Source: Saururus chinensis (Eukaryota; Streptophyta; Magnoliopsida; Piperales; Saururaceae). Taken from it: DNA of 64,000 bases. Under the pieces are notes generated by a model that ran no database searches, was not told the origin of the DNA, and worked only from the letters and a program-made list of their open reading frames with translations. The stretch lies in contig CP141146.1 of NCBI GenBank assembly GCA_035235625.1, positions 6,814,501 through 6,878,500 of the forward strand, given 5' to 3'. Positions 47,372 to 59,879 of the stretch are shown here, in pieces (the stretch's first letter is position 1; every line of letters begins with the position of its first letter). The position numbers and the translations under genes were made by a program.

Positions 47372-48152
47372 TCTCTTTACAAAGGCCAAACACAAAAGAA
47401 ATTTAAATACATTATAACATTAATTTGTAATGTTTGATTCTTCGGCTGATTTGTGGTTGGCACGTTTTTATAGTAGCCATCAACAAATACCTTAGAGGTG
47501 TAGCATTGTCTTTCTTCTATTTTGAGAGAATGATAACAAAACAAACCTTTAACATTTGTTTACTCAAGATCAGCCCACTTGGCTTTTGATAACTCACATA
47601 CAAACGCAAAACATATTAAACATCATTTCTTTGATGGCAAGAGAGGATTATGTGATTTAGCATGTTTTAATTCCAAATTCCTGTAACTCCATCGCTATAG
47701 CTGCTCATAGCCCTACACTCCTTAGCAGTCAGTGAAACTTGTTTACAATTTTCCACCTCCAAAAACTGTTCCTCATCAAGCTTTATCATCTGGCTCTCTT
47801 GTTGCATGTTCTTAACTTGCTCCATATTATGACAGTCAGGCCTTTCACACAGAGTTGAGTCTAGTGTTGAATGTGTCTTATCGAAGGAGAGAGGATGGGT
47901 AATGAATGCAACAAAATATGACATATTTTCATTCCAATCACCACACCCAAAAGAATAACAAAAAAGAAATTAAACTATATAGAAATTAACTATGCCTTGA
48001 AGATACCATCCTCTGTTATCCCAAAATGGATGTCTGCCGCAAAGTAAAATATATGTGATCACACCTATGCTCTAAACATCTTATTCCTTTACCAAATTTG
48101 TGTTTAAGCACATCTGGTTCAACATAGTAGGCACTAAACAAACACCATAATT

Positions 48153-51094
48153 GTCACACCCCAGCACCGCCTAAGCCGAACCAGGTCCAAGGGCCAGTCA
48201 AGCGCGTGGGGGCAATAGAAATTAACATATTAACATACTGCAGAAGTCTTAGCCCCTCAAATGGGCAATTCACATAATGGAGTAGCACACCTAATGTCTT
48301 TTGAGGAAGAGAAATAAGGACAACAATGAGGATAATAAAAATTGTCATAGTCCTCACACCAACCCACATAACAGTCTCCAGAGCTTACACATGGCTCGAA
48401 ATTAGAAAAGTTTAGACAAGTCTAAGAACAACAGATAAATACAGGCATGATACATAATCCACAATATAATGTTCTCTAATGTCAACTATGAGAAAGTCAG
48501 AAAAAAAAAATATCATCTGGTTGCAGCCAAGGCTAATCCCATGTGTACCCATGTCGTCGCTCATATAGGGAATCCTGCTCGTCTGCACATTGCACCGTGC
48601 AGCCCCAAAACAAATCATAGAAAAAATGGGTGAGTATGAAACTCAAGTTTTAAAATGATAACTTAAGTCAGAAAATTATCACGGCGCAACAACATAGCAA
48701 TTCATATCCATAAATAACATAGCATCCCCTTTTCTAATCATCCCCCTTACTAAACCCTTATTTGTCCATAAGTAAAAGATCTAACATGCATGTAACACAT
48801 AGCTCAAAATCATGGCATAAATGATCATAATATGACCTAACATCCATCATGCATAACTAGTGATTCTCACACTGTCACATTCACTATCATGCATATCAAG
48901 TCATTCTCCTTCATAGCATTCAACCTACACAACACGTGTACACAACACGTACTCATATAGTGCATAATTATATCATTTATCCATAGATCATTTACCCTGC
49001 ATGATAAGAGTCTCAATAATACAATACTAAATTATGTATAGTAAATCATATTTACATGTGTTACATAATCTCAAATTATCCCGACACAACCTATGTAACA
49101 TGGACATAATATTATCTCATACAAATGCATCATCAACAAATGGTGAATATCTCTATCATGGAGAGAAATACAATCAAGCCACACAAGCTAGACATAGTCT
49201 AGTTTCCACATAGGAAGCATAAAGTGTTCAGAGTAGTTAACCCCTAAGTCTGCTCGCCTTAGACAATCTTGGCTAAGGAATGTCTAAATCTCACATAGAG
49301 AACCTAAAGTAGGTGTGTTCGCCCTGGAACATCTTCTACGGTAGGAAGAGTCTGAATTCCACATAAGAAACCTAGAACATGTGGTAGCCGGTGCACAAAG
49401 GCATACCACTCTGGATTCTCAGGGGTCTAGATTACTATCTCAAGAAATCTCAACAGCAAGACTAGTACACAACTTGTCCCCATTCATCTCAACTCAATTA
49501 AGATCAACTCAACGAGGGGAGTATCCATGTTCTACACAGGAACTCAAATCGATATAATGTCCTTTCAGACTAGCCAAGCTCCAATTAAGCCAACGATCGA
49601 CTAATTTGGCACGCAATCTCACATCATTGCATCCAATTGACCAACCACAATTAAACATCGGTAAAGTCTCATTCATGAAATCCGTTTCATGATGCATGCA
49701 ACATGATACATACATGAGCAATCTCTATGTGAATTTCAACACATAAAATGTGCTCCCACCAGTCCCCGCATGCATTATATTCGAGTCATAAACAACCATG
49801 ATTTTATAATTAATTCCCCCGTATGTGTGTGTGTGTTTAAAATATAACATACATTCCTAAGCATATGACCATATTTTGACAATAGCTCACAAGGTACTAC
49901 ACACATGCTTTTTCTAACATCTAATCATTGATCTAAACTGGAATTTGTAAGTGAAAACTAACGGAAACCATCTCATTCAAATCATGGATTCAAGTTAACA
50001 AATCTAACATGTTTAACTAACATCATGTAATTCCACATGATACCCAATTATTCTTCATACATCTCAACATCACTAGCATATCCTTCAAGTAGCTTATTCT
50101 AACTCAAATCAACCCACATAAACATGAGAAATAATATTTAGGAGTAGAAATATAAAAATAAATAAAGGAATTAAAATGACCAAAATCTGTTGTACTACCG
50201 ATCGATCGGCCTATAAGCCTGATCGATCGTCATAACGGCAGATCTAGTTCGTATTCTCTATTTTGAAAACCAAAGCGATACTCCATCAATCGAACTTAAA
50301 ACCTCTAAACAAAGCTCTAACCTTCATAAAAATCTAATTAAAACTTCCAGAATACTAAATCTACTCATTTTTAATCAAAGCCCTAAGAAATTAATACAAA
50401 AGATTCAATTTTTTACCAATCTACCATTAGAGCTCTAAACATGGAATCCATTGAAGAAAACACATCAAAACAAAGATTTGGAAACACAACAAGATTGAGG
50501 CTTAAACCTATTACTTTTCACCACTCTTTGGGTCAGAATATCTCCTTAATCTCCTCCAAAACCTACCCAAAAACATGATTTTCATTAATACTTCTCAAAT
50601 CCAATTTTGGAATACAAAAAATCTTCAAGAACAAGTAGATCTAGGGTTCTAGAGACCCAAAAATGAAATTTCAAACATTAGGTTTTGAAATAGTAACCCA
50701 AATCAGTAGTTTTTGAGTGAAAACATATATTGATTCAAAGCGAAGGAAGAGATTTGAAAGATTTAGACAAAACCCTAATGGATTAAGGAAAGATTAAGAA
50801 AATCAAACCTTAGTCTCTTTCCTTTTTAGGCAGATGGGGGGATTAAGCCTCTTGATCCCAGCCTCAGCCCTTTCCCAAATGGGAAAATGGTTGTCCCTTT
50901 CCTTTTAAAGTAAGGAAGGGGTTAGACCTAATCAAATATGGGGGTACAATTAGAATTCATAACTAAAAATGGATAAATTTACCATTTAAACCGAAATTAA
51001 AATCTAAAAAATTTTGAAATAATTTCCCAAGGACTTAGTTTAATGATTGGAACATTTTGGGTTGAAAATTCTAATTTTGATCGTGGGGCCCACA
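48153..51094 (+). mobile_element. Probable solo gypsy LTR, right border uncertain
   Basis: TGTCACACCCCAGCACCGCC at about 48153 is a classical gypsy LTR start. About 2.9 kb without coding capacity follow, including diverged ~75-bp repeats at 49190-49420 (CCACATAGGAAGCATAAAG, CACATAGAGAACCTAAAG, CCACATAAGAAACCTAG). A possible end is GTGGGGCCCACA at 51094, but no matching target duplication was found, so the border is a guess. A GATCGATC cluster lies at 50196-50240. Confidence 0.5.
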
Positions 51095-51250
51095 GTGAGT
51101 CCCGCCAAACCCTAATTTTTGGAAAAAATAATAAAAATTACAAAAATGGGTCAAGAACCTTAACCCACACCCTGACCCTTCCTGTAGTCGGGTTGTGTGC
51201 AGGGTTTGGCAGGTTGGGTAAACAGGTTGAATTGGATTTTCCCAGCCCTA

Positions 51251-51744
51251 CCTGCAACTCATATGAACCTAGCCTAGCCCTTGTAAGCCATCGCAACCCA
51301 GCCCCCTACTCTACATCACAACTCACCCCTCTATTTTCCATCGCAACCCAGCCCCCCTCAGCAGGCCATTAAACCCAACCCCCCCAATCCCCATTGCAAC
51401 TTTGCCTCCCTACAGACCATCGCAACTCAGCCCCCTACAAGCTATCGCAACCCAACCCCCCTCCAGGCCATCGCAACTCATCCCTACTACAGGCCATCAC
51501 AACCCAAGCCTCTCTACATGCCAACACAACCCCAACCCCCTATAGGCCATCGCAACCCAATCCCTATCTGCAGGTCATTGCAACCTAACCCCTTTCTGCA
51601 GGCCATTGCAACCTAGCCTAGGTTATCACAACCCAACCCCCCTCTACATGTCATCACAACCCCCTCCCCCACCCCCTACAAACCATCGCAGCCTAGCACC
51701 TCTCCGCGGGCTATCGCACCTAGCCCCCTACAAGCTATTGCAAC
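51251..51744. repeat. C-rich tandem array, middle part
   Basis: About twenty degenerate units of CCATCGCAACCCA-(G/A)CCCCCCTACAGG type, 23-27 bp each. They create long meaningless frames rich in Pro, Thr and Asn. Confidence 0.88.
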
Positions 51745-52742
51745 TAGGGCTGCAAGCAAGCCGGGCCTTGGCGGGCCAGGGGTAGGCCCAGGCCCGGCCC
51801 TAAATATGAATTACAAATAAAAGGCCTGACCCGGCCCTAACCTCTCGAATAAAAAACTAGCCCGGCCTAATATGCGGGTCGGGCCAGACCATGAGCTTTC
51901 TTTACCAACACCACAAACTGGAGAGTAAGTAGCCATCGAAGGTAAAAATCGATCTTATCCTCCCCCGTCAACCACTCAATTTCGACATCCACTTCACTTG
52001 ACATCATAATCAACAACTTTGGAGTCTGTCACAGATCGGGAGTACTTAAGGATGGATTGGCCAATGGAGTTGATCCACTCTTCTTTCTCTTTATCAGAGC
52101 CAGTGATGAAATACATGGTCTCGCTACTAGTGGAGAGCTCGAAACCGAACTGCTTGTTGAGGACATCCTATGTGCCCTTGACTATGAAGCAGGTGGTGAT
52201 GGGGATGATACCGCGCGGCCTAGATGCTCCAGTGATGTGTGAGTCCTTAAATCAGAAGACCTTTCCTTGCTTCAACACGAACAGCAGGTGGTGCTGCGTC
52301 TTGATGTACTCCCCCTTCCACCTGTGGAGCCATGACTTGACCTAGTGAGATGGGAGTCTGAGACAAGAGAAAGCAGAAAACGCCACTTTCTGTTGGAGTC
52401 TGTGACAATGGCAAAATGAATGAATAAGGGGGAGGCTGAGGATTTAGAGTTTTTCCCTTTTTATATGGGAGTTGGGACTCGATATGAGATTTGAGAGAGG
52501 CATGTTGAGTTGGAAAATGGGTTGGGCAGGGTAATAGGCAACACAATGAACCTCACTTATTGTGGGTCGGGTCAGGCTTTTACATTTTTTTTGCCCAGGC
52601 CTGAGCTTGACCCTAAAATTTATAGGCTTTATATTTAAGGCCCCTGCCCGGCCCACAACTTATTTTTTAAGGCCCAAGCCTGCTAATTTTTGGGCCAGGC
52701 CAGGTCGGGCTTTTAGATCAACCCGATTTATTTACAGCCCTA
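51745..52742. mobile_element. hAT-like element carrying a captured PH-domain gene (Pack-type)
   Basis: The 998-bp element starts TAGGGCTGCAAGCAAGCCGG and ends CGATTTATTTACAGCCCTA, with subterminal GGCCCGGCC/GGGCCAGGCC motifs on both sides. Flanking octamers ATTGCAAC (51737-51744) and ATCACAAC (52743-52750) match at six of eight. The array text continues across the element, which supports insertion here. The centre is a PH-domain pseudogene on the minus strand; there is no transposase. Confidence 0.78.
51994..52332 (-). pseudogene. PH1-like pleckstrin homology domain protein, captured and disabled
   Basis: The 339-nt minus-strand frame reads WLHRWKGEYIKTQHHLLFVL, KQGKVF-stop-FKDSHITGASRPRG, IIPITTCFIVKGT-stop-DVLN, KQFGFELSTSSETMYFITGS, DKEKEEWINSIGQSILKYSR, SVTDSKVVDYDVK and a natural stop. 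This corresponds to most of the small plant PH-domain protein 1 (AtPH1 class), a phosphoinositide-binding protein, from the first beta strands to the C-terminus. Two in-frame stops replace conserved residues: TGA where the family has Trp (LFWFKD) and TAG where it has Glu (GAEDV). The expected KTWRRRWFVLK stretch is changed to KTQHHLLFVLK. The N-terminal ~25 residues are missing. No intron interrupts it. Confidence 0.88.
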
Positions 52743-52870
52743 ATCACAACCCACCCCCCTCTGTACGTCATCACAACCCAACCCCACTACTCCCCTTTGC
52801 AACCTAGACCCTCCTATTCCCCATCACAACCCAGCCCCTCCTACGTCCTTGTAACCCATCTAAGTCGCTT
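52743..52870. repeat. C-rich tandem array, right part
   Basis: ATCACAACCCA-CCCCCCT units continue directly after the hAT-like element and fade by about 52870. Confidence 0.8.
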
Positions 52871-53369
52871 CAACTCTTATCACAACAAATCCATACAACC
52901 AAGTGGGATGGAGGTGGAAGCCATGGCAAAGACAAAGCTGGAGACGGAGATGCCATGGGGGTAGAGGCAGAGACCTAGTCAGGGAGGAGATAGAGAAAGA
53001 GTTGGGGCAGAGAGAGAGAGAGAGAGAGGTATTTTAGTGGGAAGAAGGAGATCATTGTGTATAGGTAGGGCTGTTAACGAGCCGAGCTGGCTCGTTGAGC
53101 AGGCCCAACTCGACTCGGCTTAGCTCGAATTAGGCTCGACTCGGTTTGGCTCGAATCAGGCTCGACTCGAACTCAATTCGAGCTCGAATAGGCTCGAGTC
53201 AAGTTCAAACAGACCCCTACTCGGCTTGGCTTGAATAAAACTCAAACTCGATGCTACTCGAGCTCGAACTCGAATATAATTTTAAAATTATATATAAATA
53301 ATAAATAAAATAATAAAAATATATATTTTTTATAAATATAATTATTAATTTAAATATATATTTATGGCA

Positions 53370-53456
53370 TACTCCCTTCATTCTAGATTAGTAGCTCCAT
53401 TTGATTAGTTCATTTTGAAAAATGAAATGGAGCTATTAATCTAGGATGAATGAAAT
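53370..53456. mobile_element. Stowaway-like MITE nested in hAT-like copy 2
   Basis: TACTCCCTTCATTCTAGATT faces AATCTAGGATGAATGAAATA with an inner GCTCCATTTGATTAG/ATGGAGC palindrome; the same MITE is at 60839-60925 in copy 3. Confidence 0.65.
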
Positions 53457-53756
53457 ATATAAAACGATATACAATCACATATATGTATTAATACCATGTA
53501 TAATATATTATATATGAGACCCATTTATATAAGCCAAGGCTCACTCACGACTGCATGAGCCTCGATGTCGTTCATCCTCATATCACGATCCAACAACACA
53601 CATAACTCAAGAAGATTAGTTTATGTCTTCTTGCACCCTCGGATCTCGATCTGATGGCCCATAATGTTTTAGCTCATGCTGATGTACGTGAGCCCAAACT
53701 TATATAAAAAATTTTCATAATATATATCCTTGTTAAATTGTACTGGATGTATAATT

Positions 53757-53803
<47 letters not shown>

Positions 53804-53842
53804 TTTTTTAAAATAAAAATATTGGAGACACAAAGACAAATA

Positions 53843-53946
53843 TACTCCTCCTATCCCAAATTAATAACTCCATTTGGTTTTTGAAGATGAACTAAAATTA
53901 GTTCAATTGAAAAACCAAATGGAGATATAAGTATATGACGGATGGT
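53843..53946. mobile_element. Stowaway-like MITE nested in hAT-like copy 2
   Basis: TACTCCTCCTATCCCAAATT and the inverse GACGGATGG, with a CTCCATTTGGTTTTT palindrome; counterpart of 60369-60473 and 11790-11890. Confidence 0.65.
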
Positions 53947-54959
53947 CAATATAATATCACACTAATATACTTAAAAATACTTTTAAAAAAAGTATGACAT
54001 TAGGGGGACCAACCTTAGTTTACAAAAGAATTATTAGATATTCTTTTAAAAGTTGAAGCATGACACTAGGACTGTCCTCAGCTTACAAAATGTATATCTT
54101 TTTACATGTATTTTGGAATTTTTTAGAGGAATACTAAGGCTAAAGAATAGTTCTTTTATTAGTGATTTATAAGTATGTAAAAAAAAGAAAATACGAAGAA
54201 GTAGATGGTAATATTGCCTAAGTGAGTTTTATGTTTTGTAGTTTTTTAGTGATTATATACACATAAAAAGAGGAAAATAGTAATGCTACTTTTTTTAGCA
54301 TATGTAACTAAAACTTATTTGTCATAATTTTCTTCTTTCACAGTGACTATAGTCAGATGTTCAAGGTGTAGTCGTAATACTTGTTGAAGTGTATTTAGTA
54401 ATATTTAATACTAAAAGTATATTAGTATATGTGATACTTTATATACGTTAGATTTATATATATATTATTTTTTATTTTTTTAGTTCGAGCCTAGGCTCAT
54501 GATTCACTTACTTAAGTTCGAGCTCGAGCTCGAGACAAGCTTTGGATTTCCAATTTAAGACGAGCTCGAGCTAAAAATTTCAAGCTTATTCGAGCTTCGA
54601 GCCGATCTTTAGCAATTCGAGCTCGAATAATAAAAGCCCAATACTCGGCTCAACTTGACTCGTTAAGACCCTATGTACAGGGTATAAATGTCAAGTTTTC
54701 AAATCAACTCACACATGTGACTTTGAGTTGTATTAAATGACCCTGCTCCTTGCCTTCCTTGAGATTTTTCCAAAAACCTATGCCCATTTTGGTTAACTTT
54801 ACCCTCTCTCAGTCTAAAAAAAATTCCCCTAAATTCTAATAATCAAATAATATTGAATCTGATCATAAACCATTTAACGAAGATGTCCTTGATGAACATG
54901 AAAACTCTTCAAATAAGCCATAACTTAAGAAGGAAATAAAAAAGTCAAGGTCCCTAGCA

Positions 54960-55440
54960 GGCAAACTTAAGTCATCCAATGAGAAATTAGACGAATTCAA
55001 ATATAAGAAAATTAGTTTTTTAGATTGGGATATAGATATGGATTGTTATTTAGGATAGAGATGTGAGGCACAGTGGGTTAATGGGTTAATAGGGGGATTT
55101 AGTTATGGCTGTTTATCTCTTGTAACGAATACTAAAGGCTAGACTCTTTCCTAAGATCAGTGCATAGCCTTGATCTTTAGAGAAGAAAGGAGGAAGGGAG
55201 AAGGGGGGTTTGTGTAAGGTAATTCTATCAAGGTTGAGAGTTTTGTGACTTGGTTATTTTTACAAGTATAATATAATGGAAGGATTCTCTTTAGCCGTGC
55301 ATGTAGGCACATTGTTGAACCACTTAAATCTTGTGTCTCTTGCTTTAATTATTTTTCATATTTTTTACTTTAGATTTGAGTTTCCCTTTAGATTGTTCCA
55401 TTGCCAAATTTCTACATTGGGTATGAAGATTTTTTGAGAA
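54960..55440 (+). mobile_element. Copia LTR remnant
   Basis: The part GGATTCTCTTTAGCCGTGCA, TGTAGGCACATTGTTGAACC, ACTTAAATCTTGTGTCTCTT near 55275-55340 is the usual 3' portion of plant copia LTRs. The left part is diverged and the borders are approximate. No internal coding region adjoins it. Confidence 0.6.
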
Positions 55441-55881
55441 AAAAAGAGTACAATATGTTAGGTAAAGGTGAAATTTTTTGGGAAGTTGGTGTGAGACAAA
55501 GTAGAGTTGGGGAAGCAGGAGTATCACAGGGTACATTTAGACACGTTATAAATTGAATTTCGTAAGTTTTAGACAAGTTATAAACTAGTTTGTTTTAGTT
55601 ACATTTCATTAGACTTTGGGCCCAGTGGATGGAAATATTTTATGATGATAATTATGATAATTTGTGCCCAGTAGATTGAACTAGGGTGAAACGTACATTT
55701 CTGGTATGACTGACAGAGCTTTGAATTGGAATTTTATGGCCATCTATTGGATTCACATATCAACGAGGGAGACGGAAGACTTGTCCTGAACAAACAATTG
55801 ATTACTGAGACTAGCTCGTGGAAGATATAGCTGGTTTGAATAGTGAGTGCTGAGGCATGTTTCGCGTGTATTTTTGTTTAG

Positions 55882-55990
55882 TAATTCACACCATTATATT
55901 CCTTCTCACTTATCAACTCCACCTCCTTTTTTTCAGTCATTCATACCTATATTCCTTCTCACTTATCAACTTCATCTCTCCTTTTTTTTG
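55882..55990. repeat. 53-bp direct tandem duplication
   Basis: Two copies share ATATTCCTTCTCACTTATCA and a T-rich tail. Confidence 0.85.
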
Positions 55991-56277
55991 TCTATTGTAA
56001 TTCATATGAATTTGATATTTTCTTGTGCAAATGGTGATTTCTGTATAGCGGCGGAGCTTGGGCTCATGGGACAGTTGTACCACCTCTCCCTCTTTCCGAA
56101 CTTTTGAGTATACTTGAAAAAAATATTAATAAATAGTTTTTATTATTCAACATATGGGTAATCAATTTCATCCCCGATATTATTTGGCCCTATTTGGAAA
56201 AAAATTATCCAGTGGAACCGTTCAGATAAGTCCATTGAGTGGTTTCACGTTTAGATAGTTTTTACGTGTTTGAACAT

Positions 56278-56321
56278 GAGTAATTCAAGTTTTAACTTGA
56301 GTAATTCAAGTTTTAACTTGA
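56278..56321. repeat. 21-bp tandem duplication
   Basis: GAGTAATTCAAGTTTTAACTT occurs twice in a row. No gene is seen between here and the MITE at 57448. Confidence 0.9.
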
Positions 56322-57447
56322 GTGTATGTGTTAAAAAATGAATAGACCTATGCATAGCCATGTGTATAACGGTTCCAGTAGATACCTTCTCATTTTTAGC
56401 AACCAATTCGTGGAGCATTAGGGAATATTTACCCAAAATCTTGTTTAAATGCACCCTTCCGTGTATAAATTAATTTGCCAAAAATCTTGTTTGGCAATAC
56501 AAAATCCTCCATTTCCATACAAATGCTTTATAAAAGTGCCCAATCAGCCTCTACTTACTATTAAATAAGCATAAAAATAAGTGAAAGTGTGTGAAAATAC
56601 GGATTCTATGTTCATTCTTTTTCACATTAGGCAGAGGGCTGATTAGCAAGTCACATAGAATTGAGTGCCTAACAATCGATCCGAACCGCTCTAAATCTGT
56701 TGTTATTTTGAAGAAAAAAAACATGAATTATAATTTCTATTTGTGGGAAGGAGGATATTCCCCCAACAATTGCTCAAAAATGGTTTTTATAAATTTCAAG
56801 GTACTTGACACCCACTAAGGAAATTACGGTGAACCTCCATTAAATCCAAACACCCCCCTTAGTCTAAAAGCTTGGTTTGGTCCCCGCTTCATGTAGGATG
56901 AAAGCATTGACTAATTAATAACTTTCCTTGAAATTAGTTGTGGCTCATAAATACTCTACGACTTGTCTAATACAAATGGAAGTTTCTTATCATAACACGA
57001 GGAGTCTCGTTAAGGGCTTGTCTAGCATGACTAGTTTTCCTTGAGGCTGCCACATAAATAAAGAAGTAGTAAGATAGAGACTTGGAAACTGGATCTAAGG
57101 TACCCAAGTTCCCACCTTCGCTTGTCCCTGGTCATATATTGTAGTCATGGTGGGTAGTCATAAAAACATTTTTCCTCCTCTAAATAGCTTATGGGGTCTA
57201 TGTTGCTTTGTCTAGGTCTTTAAATATCTCAATAGTTCAGTTTTATTCTCCATATTTTTGAAATATGAAATAATAATAATAATATATTTAATTTTCTAAC
57301 ACTTCAAATTTGTGGTGTAGGCATATTTACATCCTCCCAGCTTTTCAAAGCGGGGCTATGTGGTGGGTGTTTTACATAAGGACCTTCCTAGTTCATGAAC
57401 CAATTACCAACATACTTGAAATTGGGCTTATAGGCCTATCCCAACTA

Positions 57448-57663
57448 GTAATCGTTTTTATACTTACTGTAAGCCAAGTGTAAGGAATATATGTGAAGCA
57501 TCCAATTTTGAGATTGACGGTGCACACGTTAGTGCATATTAGTGTTCCTTACGCTATATACTAATGTGCGCTAATGTATGCACCATCAATCTTGAATTTA
57601 GATGTTTCACATGCTTTCCTAACATTCGGCTCATTGTCAAAGCATAATAGAAAAAATGCTTCC
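57448..57663. mobile_element. Palindromic Mutator-type MITE, copy 4
   Basis: A 216-bp hairpin with ends GTAATCGTTTTTATACTT and GCATAATAGAAAAAATGCTTCC. It is flanked by a perfect 9-bp repeat TCCCAACTA at 57439-57447 and 57664-57672. The centre contains TGCACACGTTAGTGCATATTA facing CTAATGTATGCACC. Confidence 0.85.
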
Positions 57664-57672
57664 TCCCAACTA

Positions 57673-59002
57673 AGTTATGTCGATGTATTGATTTGTGGTC
57701 CTTACACCTTCCAAAAAAGTACAAGAACTTGATACCGGCCAATGTTAAGGAACATGTGCATCTGAATCAAAGCATAGTAAGAAAAATGCTTGCCTAAGGT
57801 AAAATTTTATATGTCAAAACTCTATTTTATTATATTTACACTATGATTCTCACTCATCAATAGTGTAAAAATGACAAGGTAGAGTTTTGACGTGTAAAAC
57901 TTCACATCAAAATAGCATTACTCATTCTATTACTTCCATTTAGAACACAACCTTATGTGCATTAGGAGGTGAAATCTCTTATTGTAATTATTCATGAGAT
58001 CGGGCTGGTGATGACTGATGCTTAAGAAGACCGATATTGTCTTAGAAGGATGTGTTTAGCTTGATGGGGCTCCGAACATGGTACACAGAGGGAAACTCAC
58101 TATCTATATATGTACAATTCCCCTCTTATGTATATGTTTAGAATTCTATATGGGCCAATTAGGGAGCTCTGGTCGCGAAGTTGATGTAGAAAGGTGAAAG
58201 TATTAACAATAACATGTATACTATATTGACTGCGCCTAGCTCGTGCCAACAAAACTCAAAACCATCACACTTGAACAAGTTATGTACAGATCAAAGGAAG
58301 ATGATCCTTTCCACAAAATTTGTCTGGCTACATCTAATCTCCAATTTGTTCAAAAACTCTTAATTAATCAATAGAAAAGCAGCTTGAATCTCATTCGAAG
58401 ATTTCAAATCTTACTGAAAATGACATTAGCCACTCATATTTATTGGTTCCCGGTAGAAGTAGTTTTCATACAAGCAAGGGCAAAAAGGTGAGGGGTCACG
58501 TTGCCTGTGTGAAAGAGAAAAGTACTTAACTAACCAAACAAAAACAAGTGGGCACTGCTTCTGCATCACGCATACATTGCATGTGGTTACGTACATGTCT
58601 GAATGAGTTTGTTCCAGTGGCGCCATTTCAAACCAAAAACATGTCTGCTGAAGCTGTATAGAGAGAGACAGGCCGATTAGAGAAGGGAATTTCAATGATG
58701 GCAATTAGGAGCACGGGGCAGACCAATAAAGGTAGAAATTTTGTCTCCAACTTGGCGTTGTGGAAGAGCTTGATGAATCTGGCACTCTAATAGGCCTATT
58801 GGGCAGTTTAATCTTCATAATTTGGTGTAACTTTGTTGATGACGATGATCATAATGATCATTAGCAACTTCTCTATTTGAGCTGGTAAGATAAGTACTTC
58901 AAGTTATGAACTGAAAACTACAGATGATCAGAAGTGGGAACCTGGGCAGGCTAGTTCTGCATGCATGCTGCCTCATGTTTTTTCGTCCTATATGTCTCTA
59001 GT
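57673..59002. other. Unassigned intergenic stretch
   Basis: No gene or repeat recognised. A 92-codon minus-strand frame at 58426-58704 lacks family resemblance and supporting codon bias. Confidence 0.4.
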
Positions 59003-59198
59003 ACTCCCTCTCGCCTCATTTAAAATAAAAATTGCCCCAAATAAATAGTCTTATCTCATGTTATCATTCTCGTAGTAATTAGTGGATCAAGAAAGTAGTT
59101 AGTGAGTGGACTAAAAAGTTAATTAATTAGCTTTCTTAAATGTCACGTTTTATTTTTCAAATTAACTATTTTTTCAATATGGGATGAACAGAGCATTT
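59003..59198. mobile_element. Stowaway-like MITE, ~196 bp
   Basis: ACTCCCTCTCGCCTCATTT and the inverse CAATATGGGATGAACAGAG, with an AT-rich interior. Confidence 0.55.
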
Positions 59199-59821
59199 TT
59201 TTAAATAACAATGCAGGGTTCAACTTGACGGAATACACACATTATATGAATCTAGATATTGTTATTGAGACTAAATAATCTAAATTTGATGAAGAATATA
59301 CAAAGAATGACACCGAATCGTGTAAAGTACAACTTTTTTTAAGAAAATATTTGCCCTCTTTGGTAAACCAAATTGTTGTTGGGTTCTCAAACAAATTCTC
59401 CTCTCAGGATAATCAGAGCCTTATTGGATTTGCACTCAGCAAAAGTAAAGAATCTCGTTATTCTCTCTTTAAGGCTTTTGTGAAAATGTTGGCAAGTTTA
59501 GATTTTGAGGAAACACAAAAACTCGTCACAAAAAACATACACTCACTATATATTTATGTATAAATATGTAGAAAAATCACCCTAAACGAAGAGATATCAA
59601 AACCCTGAGAAAATAGATATTTCTAACCATTAAAATATAAAAGGGTATGTACAACTAGGGGTGTTAACGAGTCGAGTTGAGCCGAGTATTGGGCTTTTAT
59701 GGCTCGAGTTCGAAGCTTGACATTTTCACCTCGAGCCCAGCTCGAATTGAAAATCCAAAGCTTGGCTCGAACTTAAGTAAGTGAATCATGAGCCTAGGCT
59801 CGAACTAAAAAAATAAAAATA

Positions 59822-59876
<55 letters not shown>
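59822..59876. repeat. (TA)n microsatellite in hAT-like copy 3
   Basis: About 26 TA units; copy 2 has a similar run at the equivalent side (53761-53798 is a further TA run). Confidence 0.95.

Positions 59877-59879
<3 letters not shown>

Larger units (their letters stand above)
47134..51250. mobile_element. hAT-like element (GGGTCGGGT family) with a nested LTR
   Basis: The left end is TAGGGCTAGGAATCGGGTC and the right end TTGGATTTTCCCAGCCCTA, each followed inward by repeated GGGTCGGGT or ACCCGACCC-like words. Flanks CCTGTAGC (47126-47133) and CCTGCAAC (51251-51258) match at six of eight, as expected for a hAT 8-bp target duplication in a repetitive target. About 2.9 kb of the interior is LTR-like sequence inserted later. 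No hAT transposase domain is visible. Confidence 0.6.
53066..54673. mobile_element. hAT-like element (GAGCTCGA family), copy 2, 1.61 kb
   Basis: The ends are TAGGGCTGTTAACGAGCCG and GACTCGTTAAGACCCTA. The flanking octamers TGTATAGG (53058-53065) and TGTACAGG (54674-54681) match at seven of eight. Both subterminal regions have dense GAGCTCGA/CTCGAGC words. The interior is AT-rich, with two Stowaway-like MITEs and no transposase. Relative to copies 1 and 3 it lies in the opposite orientation. Confidence 0.85.

Noticed and set aside
47667..47924. An 85-codon minus-strand frame inside the hAT-like element, considered as transposase
   Set aside because: It has no hAT dimerisation-domain or catalytic motifs and no recognisable family.
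51043..51588. Proline-rich frames of 64-109 codons
   Set aside because: They translate the C-rich tandem array.
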